Source: Dechloromonas denitrificans
Lineage (GTDB): Bacteria; Pseudomonadota; Gammaproteobacteria; Burkholderiales; Rhodocyclaceae
Direction: 5' to 3'
Length of the DNA stretch: 64,000 bases
Assembly: GCF_020510685.1 (NCBI RefSeq)
Contig: NZ_CP075185.1
Span: forward strand, 1,674,001 to 1,738,000
This document shows, one piece after another, positions 35,605 to 43,501 of this stretch; the stretch's first letter is position 1, and every line of letters starts with the position of its first letter. The translations under genes and the position numbers were made by a program. Under the pieces are notes generated by a model. The model had not been told where the DNA came from and did not search any database. It saw only the letters and a list, made by a program, of their open reading frames with translations.

Positions 35605-35883
35605 TCACGCCGCCTCCCGCCACAACCCGAACTCCTTCAACTTCTCGATCGGAATTCCGGTCAGCGACCCCGGCGGGTTCAGGAACTCGCCCAGCTCATC
35701 GACGATGGCCATTTCGATCGGACAGATCGCGGCGCATTGTGGCACGCCGTGATCGCCCAGACACTCGGTGCATTTGCCGTCGTCGATCAGGAAGTGCGGC
35801 GTGTCCTGGTAGATCGCCTCGTTCGGGCAAACATCGACGCAGGCCCAGCAGTTCACACAGGATTGGGTTATTTGCAGGGCCAT
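35605..35883 (-). CDS. 4Fe-4S ferredoxin downstream of nifB
   Basis: A 92-residue ferredoxin with CVNCWACVDVCP near residues 9-20 and the extended second motif CTECLGDHGVPQCAAICP near 38-55, so two 4Fe-4S clusters. A C-terminal tail of about 35 residues ends GLWREAA. This is the FdxN-type ferredoxin commonly paired with nifB, thought to feed electrons to NifB's clusters or nitrogenase. Its ATG lies two bases after the nifB stop, showing tight coupling. Confidence 0.93.
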   Translation of the reverse strand: MALQITQSCVNCWACVDVCPNEAIYQDTPHFLIDDGKCTECLGDHGVPQCAAICPIEMAIVDELGEFLNPPGSLTGIPIEKLKEFGLWREAA

Positions 35884-35885
35884 GA

Positions 35886-37394
35886 TTACGCCGCCTTCTT
35901 GTCTGCGGCCGACGGGCTCAACTTGCCGGTCGCCGCGATTTCCTTGTACACCGCCATCACCGCTTCCTCGATCGGCTCCATCGCATGTTCGCCGTTCGGC
36001 GCGATGCCGGCGGCTTCCAGCTTGGCCCAGGGTTCGTAGCCGACCTTGGAGCAGAGCACCACTTCACAACCTTCGAGAATCCGGATGTTGCGGTCGAGCA
36101 GCGATTCCGTGGCGCCGGCATCGACCACATCGCCGTCGCCGCAGGAGTCCATGCCGCCGCAGTACAGTTCGGTCTTGCGGTGGCTGATGAAGCGCACGCC
36201 AGCCGGCGAAGCTTCGTAGATCAGGAATTCCTTGGCATGGCCGAAGTGTTCGGCGACGACGCCGTTCTTGCCGGCCACCGCCATCAGCACGGCGCGGGCA
36301 TCGGCCGGGATGCCGAGTTCTTCGGCCTTCGGCTTGACGATGCCGCGCTTGGCGTCGAGCTTTTCGATGATCTCGTCGTGGACGACCTTGCGGCGGACCA
36401 TGGCGGCTTCGTAATCGACCTCCATCACGTCGATCTTGTCCATGGTGAATTCGTCGCCCCGGTCTTCGCCGAGCAGGCCGACCGCATCGGCACGGCACTG
36501 GCGGCAATGGCGCATCATCGCCATGTCGCCGGCACAGGCGTCCTGCAGGTCCTGGAGCATTTCCGGTGTCGGTTCCGGCTGTTCCATGATGCCGTAGTAG
36601 GTGCCGTGTTCGGGCTCGGCGATCAGCGGCATGACGTTGTGCAGGAAAGCGCCCTTGGCCTTGACGATCTTCGAGACTTCCTTGAGATGCTCGTCGTTGA
36701 CGCCGGGGATCAGCACCGAGTTGACCTTCACCAGGATGCCGCGCTCGGTCAGCATCTGCAGACCCTTCTGCTGCTGTTCGATCAGGATGCGCGCGCCTTC
36801 GACGCCGAAAATGCGCTTGTTCTCCCAGAAAATCCATGGGTAGATCTTGGCGCCGACTTCCGGATCGACACAATTGATGGTGATCGTCACGTGGTCGATG
36901 TTGTGCTGGGCGATCCGGTCGACATACATCGGCAGGTTGAGGCCGTTGGTCGACACGCAGAGTTTGATGTCCGGGGCGCGCGCCGAGAGCTCTTCGAAGG
37001 TCTCGAAGGTGCGGGCCGGGTTGGCCAGAGGGTCGCCAGGTCCGGCGATGCCGAGTACCGTCATCTGCGGGATTTCGGCGGCGACGGCAAGGACCTTGTT
37101 AATCGCCTGTTTCGGCGTCAGGACTTCGGAGACGACGCCCGGACGGGATTCGTTGGAGCAGTCGTACTTGCGGTTGCAGTAGTTGCACTGGATGTTGCAG
37201 GCCGGGGCGACGGCCACGTGCATGCGGGCGAAGTAATGGTGCGCTTCTTCCGAATAGCAGGGGTGGTCCTGCACCTTGGCGCGGATATGGTCGGGCAGGT
37301 GGCCCAGGGCATCCGGGGCCGTGCCGCAGCCGCTGGATGAACAGCCGCCGCCTTCCGATTCCGGCGGGGTGTTGCTGATGACTGGAAGTTCCAC
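35886..37394 (-). CDS. nifB: NifB, FeMo-cofactor biosynthesis radical SAM protein
   Basis: A 502-residue NifB that builds NifB-co, the Fe8S9C core of FeMo-co. The SAM cluster motif is Cys66-x3-Cys70-x2-Cys73 (CNIQCNYC), followed by the additional CSNESRPG segment. GIAGPGDPLANP is the SAM-binding GGE-equivalent. Residues about 350-480 form a fused NifX-like carrier domain (AEHFGHAKEFLIYE). The start MELPVISNT is supported by AGGAG upstream. A perfect sigma-54 promoter and a NifA site lie upstream. It heads an operon that runs through ferredoxin and, beyond a palindromic element, to draG. Confidence 0.98.
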   Translation of the reverse strand: MELPVISNTPPESEGGGCSSSGCGTAPDALGHLPDHIRAKVQDHPCYSEEAHHYFARMHVAVAPACNIQCNYCNRKYDCSNESRPGVVSEVLTPKQAINKVLAVAAEIPQMTVLGIAGPGDPLANPARTFETFEELSARAPDIKLCVSTNGLNLPMYVDRIAQHNIDHVTITINCVDPEVGAKIYPWIFWENKRIFGVEGARILIEQQQKGLQMLTERGILVKVNSVLIPGVNDEHLKEVSKIVKAKGAFLHNVMPLIAEPEHGTYYGIMEQPEPTPEMLQDLQDACAGDMAMMRHCRQCRADAVGLLGEDRGDEFTMDKIDVMEVDYEAAMVRRKVVHDEIIEKLDAKRGIVKPKAEELGIPADARAVLMAVAGKNGVVAEHFGHAKEFLIYEASPAGVRFISHRKTELYCGGMDSCGDGDVVDAGATESLLDRNIRILEGCEVVLCSKVGYEPWAKLEAAGIAPNGEHAMEPIEEAVMAVYKEIAATGKLSPSAADKKAA

Positions 37395-37431
37395 GATGAA
37401 GGCTCCTCGTTAGCTGTGCGCAGCCTTTTCA

Positions 37432-37446
37432 GCAATCGCTGTGCCA
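37432..37446 (-). promoter_or_regulatory. Sigma-54 promoter of nifB
   Basis: On the minus strand TGGCACAGCGATTGC has exact TGGCAC and TTGC elements with GG and GC ten bases apart. It lies 38 bp upstream of the nifB ATG. Confidence 0.9.
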
Positions 37447-37509
37447 GAAACGATAAGTCTTTAAAATCAGGTGGATGCGGGTTCGTGCGCCGGTCCTTGT
37501 CGGGTCCGT

Positions 37510-37525
37510 TGTTGCAAACGCGACA
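37510..37525. promoter_or_regulatory. NifA upstream activator sequence for nifB
   Basis: TGTTGCAAACGCGACA is an exact TGT-N10-ACA site, 64 bp beyond the -24 element of the nifB promoter. Spacing is within the normal range for NifA enhancers. Confidence 0.82.
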
Positions 37526-37631
37526 GGGGCAGAATGAAGGCCGGCGGCTCAGTCGGCGGCGGCCAGGCAGGGCCTTATGTGGCAAGCCGGCGAAAGCAGA
37601 TCGCTCGGCGTCTTCTCCGTCGACGGGGCAA

Positions 37632-39008
37632 TCAAGCGCTGCCGGCCGGCAGCCAGAGGCGGGCCCGCAGGCCGCCGAGCGGCGAGTCGAGCAATTCCAG
37701 CCGGCCGCCGTAGAGGCGGGCCAGATCATCGACGATGGCCAGCCCGAGGCCCGAGCCGGGGACCTGTTCGTCGCCGCGCACGCCGCGCTGCAAGACCCGT
37801 TGCTGCTGATCGGCGGCGATGCCGGGGCCGTCGTCGTCGATGTCGATGCGCAGTTCGTTGCCGACCTGGCCGACACCGACCGCGACCTGTGCCCGCGCCC
37901 ATTTGCAGGCATTGTCGAGCAAGTTGCCGAGCATTTCCTGGGCATCCTGCGCTTCGCCGCGGAACACCAGCTGCTCGGGACAGTTGGCCAGTTCGATCTG
38001 CAGGCCACGCTCGACGTGCAGCCGGTTCATCACCCGCAACAGGCTTTCGATGGCCGGCCGCAGCAGGCAGCTTTGTCCCGGCAGCTGGGCGGCCGCGGCA
38101 GCGCGGGCGCTGGCCAGGTGGTAATCGACCTGCTGCCGGGCCAGCGCGATCTGGGCGGCGACCACCTCGGCCAGCGGGCCGGGTTCGGCGTCGGCCGCGT
38201 TGGCCATCACCGCCAGCGGCGTCTTGATCGCATGGGCGAGGTTGCCGGCCTGGCTGCGGGCCCGCTCGACGAAGGCGAGGTTGCGGGCCAGCACGGTATT
38301 CAGTTCATCGACCAGTGGTTGCACTTCCGACGGGAAGTCGCCCGGCAAGGTCGCTTGCCGGCCGTCGCGCAGGTCGGCCAGTTGGTCGCGCAGGCGATTC
38401 AGCGGGCGCAGGCCGACCACCACCTGGACGATCGCGGCCATCGCCAGGCCGGCGGCAAGCAGGCCGAGCGCCAGCAGCAGCGGGCCGGTGAAGCGGGCGA
38501 TCGGCTCGCTCAGCAGCTTGTCGTCGGCCGCGACGATCAGGCGGACCGCCTGTTCCGGCTGATCGTCCGGCCGCAGCACCTGTTCGATCATGCGCAGCTC
38601 GGTGCCGTTCGGGCCGCTCAGCCGGTGTTCGTGAATTTCGCCGTCGAGCGGGGTGTCGGGCGGCACGTGCAGCACGAAATCCCACAGCGAGCGCGAGCGG
38701 AGCAGGCCGAGGGGCGCGGTCTGGCCGCTGACCGGCAGCGGGTCGACCTGCCAGTAGAGACCGGAATAGGGGCGGGCCAGACGCGGGTCGCTAAGCGCCG
38801 CGTCGAGCCCCGGCCGGCCGGCTTCGTCGAAGCTCAGATGGGCGGCCAGCTGATTCAGGTGCATGCGCAGTTCGGCATGGAACTGGCGGGACAAATGATC
38901 GCGGAACAGCGTGCTCAGGCCCCAGCCGGCCACTCCAACGGTGACCACGATCCAGGCCAGCGTGCCGAGCAGCAGGCGCAGGCGCAGCGAACCCCGCCAG
39001 CCCTTCAA
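37632..39008 (-). CDS. Sensor histidine kinase of OmpR-type system
   Basis: A 458-residue kinase. Membrane helices at about 12-32 and 165-187 flank a periplasmic sensor of about 130 residues. HAMP-like linker, then the phosphoacceptor His in NLAHAIKTPLAVM, and an ATPase with N box LLDNACKWA, DDGPGIA and GSGLGLAIVDDL. The layout resembles PhoQ/QseC-type kinases. Its start overlaps the response regulator stop by 4 bp. With the PepSY protein upstream and the divergent cytochrome operon, it probably senses a periplasmic redox or metal signal, which is inference. Confidence 0.92.
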   Translation of the reverse strand: MKGWRGSLRLRLLLGTLAWIVVTVGVAGWGLSTLFRDHLSRQFHAELRMHLNQLAAHLSFDEAGRPGLDAALSDPRLARPYSGLYWQVDPLPVSGQTAPLGLLRSRSLWDFVLHVPPDTPLDGEIHEHRLSGPNGTELRMIEQVLRPDDQPEQAVRLIVAADDKLLSEPIARFTGPLLLALGLLAAGLAMAAIVQVVVGLRPLNRLRDQLADLRDGRQATLPGDFPSEVQPLVDELNTVLARNLAFVERARSQAGNLAHAIKTPLAVMANAADAEPGPLAEVVAAQIALARQQVDYHLASARAAAAAQLPGQSCLLRPAIESLLRVMNRLHVERGLQIELANCPEQLVFRGEAQDAQEMLGNLLDNACKWARAQVAVGVGQVGNELRIDIDDDGPGIAADQQQRVLQRGVRGDEQVPGSGLGLAIVDDLARLYGGRLELLDSPLGGLRARLWLPAGSA

Positions 39009-39670
39009 GATGTCGGCCCGTTCAGGCGGTAGCCGAGGCCGCGGACGGTTTCGATCAGATCGGCCGGCAGCTTCTTGCGCAGACGGCCGATGAAGACTTC
39101 GATGGTGTTCGAATCGCGGTCGCTGTCGAGGGCATACAGTTGATCGACCAGCTCGCTGCGCGACACGACCTGCCCGGGCCGGTGCATCAGGTAGGCCAGC
39201 AGCTTGAACTCGTGGCTGGTCAGGGTGACCGGCTGGCCGTCGAGATGCACGCGCGCGCTGCGCGTATCGAGGACCAGCGGGCCGCAGACGATTTCGTTGC
39301 TGCTCTTGCCATGGGCCCGGCGGATCAGGGCGCGCACCCGGGCGAGCAGTTCTTCCATGTGGAAAGGTTTGGTCAGGTAATCGTCGGCCCCGGCGTCAAT
39401 GCCGGCGACCCGCTCGTGCCAGTCGCCGCGCGCCGTCAGAATCAGTACCGGCATATCGCGGCCGGCCGAACGCCAGCGCCTCAACACGCTGATGCCATCG
39501 AGTAGCGGCAGGCCGAGGTCGAGCACCACGGCGTCGAAATTTTCCTCGGCGCCCAGGAAGTGCCCATCCTGACCATCGACCGCCACATCGACGACATAGC
39601 CGGCTTCGGCCAGGGCGGTGCGCAACTGGCTGGCCAGCGTCAGTTCATCTTCGACGACCAGTATCCGCAT
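39005..39670 (-). CDS. OmpR-family response regulator
   Basis: A 221-residue regulator: receiver domain with acidic pocket near the N-terminus (VVEDELTLA), phosphoacceptor Asp in DAVVLDLGLPLLDG, and Lys in DYLTKPFHMEEL; then a winged-helix DNA-binding domain (LTSHEFKLLAYLMHRPGQVVSRSEL). It forms one operon with the histidine kinase (4-bp overlap) and a PepSY protein (1-bp overlap). The divergent SHP-cytochrome operon is the likely target. The pair most resembles QseB/PmrA/PhoP-type systems. Confidence 0.94.
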   Translation of the reverse strand: MRILVVEDELTLASQLRTALAEAGYVVDVAVDGQDGHFLGAEENFDAVVLDLGLPLLDGISVLRRWRSAGRDMPVLILTARGDWHERVAGIDAGADDYLTKPFHMEELLARVRALIRRAHGKSSNEIVCGPLVLDTRSARVHLDGQPVTLTSHEFKLLAYLMHRPGQVVSRSELVDQLYALDSDRDSNTIEVFIGRLRKKLPADLIETVRGLGYRLNGPTS

Positions 39671-40017
39671 CAGCGCAGCTCCCCGTGCGGCCGGCCTGGC
39701 TTGAATCCCCGGTCGCGAATTTCGAGCAGCGAGGCATCCCGCGCGTCGAGTTTAAGTTTTGCCATGCCGCCGCCTTTGCGAATCATCTTGATCTCGTAAA
39801 TCCATTGTCCATCCTTGCGTTCCAGCTCGACCTCGAGAATCTGGCCGGGATAATCGCGTTCGACGCGCGCCATCACCGTGCTGAGCGGCAGTATCTCACC
39901 GGCTTCCAGCGCCTGGCGGGCGAGGTCGTGATCGCGGGGCGGGTCGGCCGCCAGCGGGCCGGCCAACAGCCCCAGAAGCAAGGCCACCGGGGCGAGCCGG
40001 GAAAATCGAGAGGGCAT
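39670..40017 (-). CDS. Secreted PepSY-domain protein
   Basis: A 115-residue exported protein with a signal peptide ending near GPLAADP and one PepSY domain (EILPLSTVMARVERDYPGQILEVELERKDG). PepSY proteins are periplasmic and often modulate adjacent sensor kinases or peptidases. Its stop overlaps the response-regulator start by one base, so it is the lead protein of the two-component operon. A second PepSY protein lies in the divergent operon. Confidence 0.85.
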   Translation of the reverse strand: MPSRFSRLAPVALLLGLLAGPLAADPPRDHDLARQALEAGEILPLSTVMARVERDYPGQILEVELERKDGQWIYEIKMIRKGGGMAKLKLDARDASLLEIRDRGFKPGRPHGELR

Positions 40018-40035
40018 TGCCGGGGCCTTCCGTGC

Positions 40036-40422
40036 TTACTGGCGATTCATGCCCGAGCCACAACCGGGGCCCATGCCCTGACCGCCGCCCATGCATCCGC
40101 CCTGGCCTGGCCCCATACCGCCACCACCCGGACCCATGCCGCGACCGGCGCCCGGACCCCGTTGCGGCGGCTCGGCCGGCAGCGTCACCCCCTGCTCGGC
40201 AGCCCGCTTCTGCATTTTTTCGTGATGCTCGGCGCGAATCTGCTCGCGCTCCGCGGCGGTTTTTGCCGATTGCATGCGGGTGCGCTGTTCGACCCGCTCC
40301 TGCTGGGTCATCAGCTGACTGCCGAAGATCGGTTCGCTGGCATTGCTGGCGGCCAGCAGGCTGCCGCTACCGAGCATGAAGCCGGCGGCGACGAGCGAAC
40401 GTAAAAGAATGCGGTTCGACAT
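40036..40422 (-). CDS. Small secreted Gly/Met-rich protein
   Basis: A 128-residue protein with a signal peptide (MSNRILLRSLVAAGFMLGSGSLLAA), a charged helical middle (AEREQIRAEHHEKMQKRAAEQG) and a low-complexity Gly/Met tail with repeated MGPG and two Cys. The Met-, His- and Cys-rich composition suggests copper or other metal binding, but no family was recognised. The start at 40422 follows GGAGAG. It precedes the PepSY/two-component genes by 18 bp and so is probably in that operon. Confidence 0.65.
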   Translation of the reverse strand: MSNRILLRSLVAAGFMLGSGSLLAASNASEPIFGSQLMTQQERVEQRTRMQSAKTAAEREQIRAEHHEKMQKRAAEQGVTLPAEPPQRGPGAGRGMGPGGGGMGPGQGGCMGGGQGMGPGCGSGMNRQ

Positions 40423-40594
40423 GATTCTCTCCTTCATGGTTGAAATGATGTCACGACATCGAGGGAGCCACCCCTTTTCCTGCCGCTCATTTGTAGCGTA
40501 GTCCAGATGAACGGAATGTGAACGGCCGGTTCAGTTTCCGTTCAGGCACGGCCGGGCATAGTGGCCACATCGACCACCCACAGAGGATTCCGTG

Positions 40595-41011
40595 ATGAAA
40601 AAACTGCCTGTTGCCCGCTTCCTGTTCCTCGCCTTGCTGTTGCCGCTGAGCGCCGCGGCCGGCCCGCTCGAGGCTCAGCTGAGCGCCTATGCCAGGGCCG
40701 CCAAGGCGGCGAACCCGAGCTTTACCGGCTTTTCGGCGGCCCGCGGCAAGACGCTGCACACGCAGTCCTTTACCGGCGGCAAGGCCGATACGCCGTCCTG
40801 CACCAGTTGTCATGGCAAGGATCCGCAGGCCGCCGGCCAGACGCTGACCGGCAAGGCAATCAAGCCGGTGGCCCTGTCGGCGACGCCATCCCGCTATGCC
40901 GATCCGGCCAAGGTCGAGAAATGGTTCAAGCGCAATTGCAACGAAGTGCTCGGCCGCGAATGTACCCCGCAGGAAAAGGGCGACTGGCTGACCTACGTGC
41001 AGGCTCAGTAA
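40595..41011 (+). CDS. SHP-type (DUF1924) monoheme cytochrome c
   Basis: A 138-residue secreted cytochrome with a signal peptide and one heme site (CTSCHG near residue 69). The C-terminal part (KWFKRNCNEVLGRECTP) matches the sphaeroides heme protein (SHP) group, in which an Asn is a labile sixth ligand and a nearby Cys pair forms a disulfide, giving a heme that can bind O2 or NO. The Asn and both Cys are present. It heads an operon with a di-heme cytochrome, the known SHP partner in other bacteria. AGAGGA precedes the ATG at 40595. Confidence 0.85.
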   Translation: MKKLPVARFLFLALLLPLSAAAGPLEAQLSAYARAAKAANPSFTGFSAARGKTLHTQSFTGGKADTPSCTSCHGKDPQAAGQTLTGKAIKPVALSATPSRYADPAKVEKWFKRNCNEVLGRECTPQEKGDWLTYVQAQ

Positions 41012-41036
41012 GCCCGCTACCGACAAGGAGATTCCG

Positions 41037-41528
41037 ATGAAATTCCCGACCCGCCAGCTGTTTCTGACCCTGACCGTCGTGGCTTTTTCCGTCTTGCTGC
41101 TCAACCGGGTGCAAGCCGGCGGCAGCCATTATTTTCCGCCGGTTGCCGACCCCGTGGTCAAGGAAGAGTGCGGCAGCTGCCACCTGGCCTTTGCCCCGTC
41201 GATGCTGCCGGCCAGTTCATGGCAACGGATGATGGCCAACCTGAAAGACCATTTCGGCGACGACGCGACGGTGGACGACGCCCTGAAGGCGAAGATCACC
41301 GACTACCTGGTCAAGAACGCCGCCGACACCGGCGGCCAGCGCTACGGCGACAAGCTGCTGCGCGGCGTCTCGCCGAGCAACGCACCGCTGCGCATTACCG
41401 AATTGCCGAAATGGCTGCGCGAACACCGCAAGGTGCCGGACTGGGAATGGCGCCACAAGGATGTGCGTACCCGTGCCAACTGCGTGGCCTGCCATGGCGA
41501 GGCCGAGCACGGTTACTACGAAGACTGA
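41037..41528 (+). CDS. Di-heme cytochrome c (DHC type)
   Basis: A 163-residue periplasmic cytochrome with signal peptide and two heme sites, CGSCH near residue 45 and CVACH near residue 149, plus conserved HYFPPVADPVV and the C-terminal acidic tail. It matches the DHC family, the electron donor to SHP in Rhodobacter and Shewanella. It lies 25 bp after the SHP-type gene with a GGAG site. Confidence 0.9.
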   Translation: MKFPTRQLFLTLTVVAFSVLLLNRVQAGGSHYFPPVADPVVKEECGSCHLAFAPSMLPASSWQRMMANLKDHFGDDATVDDALKAKITDYLVKNAADTGGQRYGDKLLRGVSPSNAPLRITELPKWLREHRKVPDWEWRHKDVRTRANCVACHGEAEHGYYED

Positions 41529-41591
41529 GTGCCGCCCGTTGTCGGCAAGACACCGGCCGCCGGCCATCATCAAACTCTGGAGGATTGCATC

Positions 41592-42020
41592 ATGCGTAAA
41601 TCAAAGATTGTCCTGTCTCTCGCCCTCGTCGCCGCGCTGACGGCCGGCGGCGTGGCGCTGGTTCCCTCGCTGGCCACTGAGCGCGGTGCAGCGAGCGGCG
41701 ACGGTCCGGCGGCCTGGCTGTCGATCGGCCAGGTCGTCGGCAAGCTGGAAGCCGCCGGCTACCGCAATGTCGAGAAAATCGAGCGCGAGCATGGCGGTTA
41801 TGAAGCCCGGGCAACCGACCGCAGCGGGGCGCGCGTCAAGCTCGACATCAATCCGCGTACCGGCGAAGTGATCGAGCAGCGCCAGGACGGCCGCCGGCAC
41901 GCCAGAGGCGATGACGAAGCACGCGGCGGCAAGGATGGCGCGTCGGCCGACTGCAACAAGCGGCGTTGCCGCGATGATCTGCCGGTGCGTCCGGCCGGCA
42001 CGCCGGCTGCCACCCGATGA
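41592..42020 (+). CDS. Secreted PepSY-domain protein
   Basis: A 142-residue exported protein with a signal peptide (LVAALTAGGVALVPSLA) and a PepSY domain (LSIGQVVGKLEAAGYRNVEKIEREHGGYEA). The C-terminal 45 residues are Arg/Asp-rich and disordered with a Cys pair. It sits between the di-heme cytochrome and the flavocytochrome genes, mirroring the PepSY gene of the divergent two-component operon, so it may be the periplasmic link between the cytochromes and the sensor. Confidence 0.83.
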   Translation: MRKSKIVLSLALVAALTAGGVALVPSLATERGAASGDGPAAWLSIGQVVGKLEAAGYRNVEKIEREHGGYEARATDRSGARVKLDINPRTGEVIEQRQDGRRHARGDDEARGGKDGASADCNKRRCRDDLPVRPAGTPAATR

Positions 42021-42054
42021 GTCGGGTTAACCGTTTTATTCTGGATTGACTGTG

Positions 42055-43377
42055 ATGAAAACGCTTCTTGCAGCACTGATTGCCGTCATTTCGCTGGCCT
42101 GGGCCAGCGAAGCCCTCGATGCCGTCAGCCCGGCCGGCACGCATCCGCTGTGGCTGGCCCGGCAGGAAGGGCTCTACCTGAGCGGCCTGCTATCGATCGG
42201 CTTGATGTCGCTGACCATGCTGCTGGCGACCCGCCCGGCCTGGCTGGAAACGCCGCTCGGCGGTATGGATCGGGTCTATCGCACGCACAAATGGGCCGGC
42301 ATCCTGGCCGTTGTCTTTGCCGCCGTGCACTGGCTGATCGAGATGTCGGACGACATCCTGAAAGGGATGATCGGCCGCGAAGGCCGTTTGCCGAAGGAGA
42401 AATTCGCCGGCCTGCTCGACGTCATGCGCGACCTCGCCGAAGACATGGGCGAGTGGGCGATCTACGCCGTGCTCGCCATGCTGGCCATCACGCTGTGGAA
42501 AAAATTCCCCTATCGCCCCTGGCGTTTCCTGCATCGCGCCATGCCGGTGCTCTACCTGATGCTGGTCTTCCACGCCGCACTGCTCGCACCGCAGGCCTAT
42601 TGGCTGCGCCCGACCGGCTGGCTGCTCGGCGCGCTGCTGCTGGCCGGCAGCTATGGCGCGCTGCGTTCGCTGTTCGGCACCATCGGCCAAGCCCGCCAGG
42701 CGCGCGGCCAAATCATCGCCGTCGAGCAACCGGTATCCGGCATCACCAGCGTCCGCTGCCAGCTTGGCGACGGCTGGCGCGGTCACCGGCCCGGCCAGTT
42801 CGCGCTGGTCACCTTCGAGGCGGGCGAGGGCGCCCATCCCTTCACCATCGCCAGTGCCGATCGCGGCGATGGCAGCATCACCTTCCAGATCAAGGCGCTC
42901 GGCGACTATACCGGGCGGCTGGCGACGGCGCTGCGCGTCGGGCAGCCGGTGCGGGTCGAAGGGCCGTACGGCCGTTTCGCGCTCGACCGCCTGAATCGCC
43001 AGGCCCAGCAGATCTGGATCGCCGGCGGCATCGGCGTAACGCCTTTCCTGGCCTGGCTGGAGGCGCTGCAGGGCGGGGTGCCGGATGCCGTTTCGGCCGA
43101 CCTGCACTATTGCATCCGGCAGCGTGCCGACGATCCTTTCGTCGAACGTCTCGAAGCGCTCTGCGCCGGCTTGCCGGGCGTCAGGCTGCATGTCCATGCG
43201 GCCGATCAGGGCCAGCGGCTCGACGCTACCGGCCTGATGCAGGGCAAGGACCCGGCGCAGCGCAGCGAAGTCTGGTTCTGTGGCCCGGCCGGGCTGGCCG
43301 ATGGCTTGAAGGCGGCGCTGCGTCGCTTGTGGTCGGGCCGCCTGGCCTTCCATCAAGAGGCTTTCGTGATGCGCTGA
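42055..43377 (+). CDS. Ferric-reductase-like transmembrane flavocytochrome
   Basis: A 440-residue inner-membrane protein. The N-terminal half has about six helices with paired histidines for two b hemes (THKWAGILAVVFAAVHWL, FLHRAMPVLYLMLVFHA). The C-terminal half has an FAD-binding fold (HRPGQFALV, HPFTIAS) and an NADPH-binding part (IAGGIGVTPFLAW). It is the ferric reductase/NADPH-oxidase superfamily, moving electrons from cytoplasmic NAD(P)H to the periplasm. In this operon it probably takes the place of the cytochrome b561 that reduces DHC and SHP elsewhere. Confidence 0.9.
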   Translation: MKTLLAALIAVISLAWASEALDAVSPAGTHPLWLARQEGLYLSGLLSIGLMSLTMLLATRPAWLETPLGGMDRVYRTHKWAGILAVVFAAVHWLIEMSDDILKGMIGREGRLPKEKFAGLLDVMRDLAEDMGEWAIYAVLAMLAITLWKKFPYRPWRFLHRAMPVLYLMLVFHAALLAPQAYWLRPTGWLLGALLLAGSYGALRSLFGTIGQARQARGQIIAVEQPVSGITSVRCQLGDGWRGHRPGQFALVTFEAGEGAHPFTIASADRGDGSITFQIKALGDYTGRLATALRVGQPVRVEGPYGRFALDRLNRQAQQIWIAGGIGVTPFLAWLEALQGGVPDAVSADLHYCIRQRADDPFVERLEALCAGLPGVRLHVHAADQGQRLDATGLMQGKDPAQRSEVWFCGPAGLADGLKAALRRLWSGRLAFHQEAFVMR

Positions 43378-43501
43378 CCGGCGCTTATGCAGCAAAAGCG
43401 CCGAGCAAGCCGGCAATGTCGTGATTGCGACAGCGCCAGGATTTCTATCTGTTTGATCGATAGGCAAAAAATCCTGGTGCCGGTCTTGCTTGGCAAATGG
43501 C

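Noticed and set aside
34955-35623. 222-codon frame across the palindromic element
   Set aside because: It depends on the repeat's composition, has no start signal, and both strands give similar junk frames.
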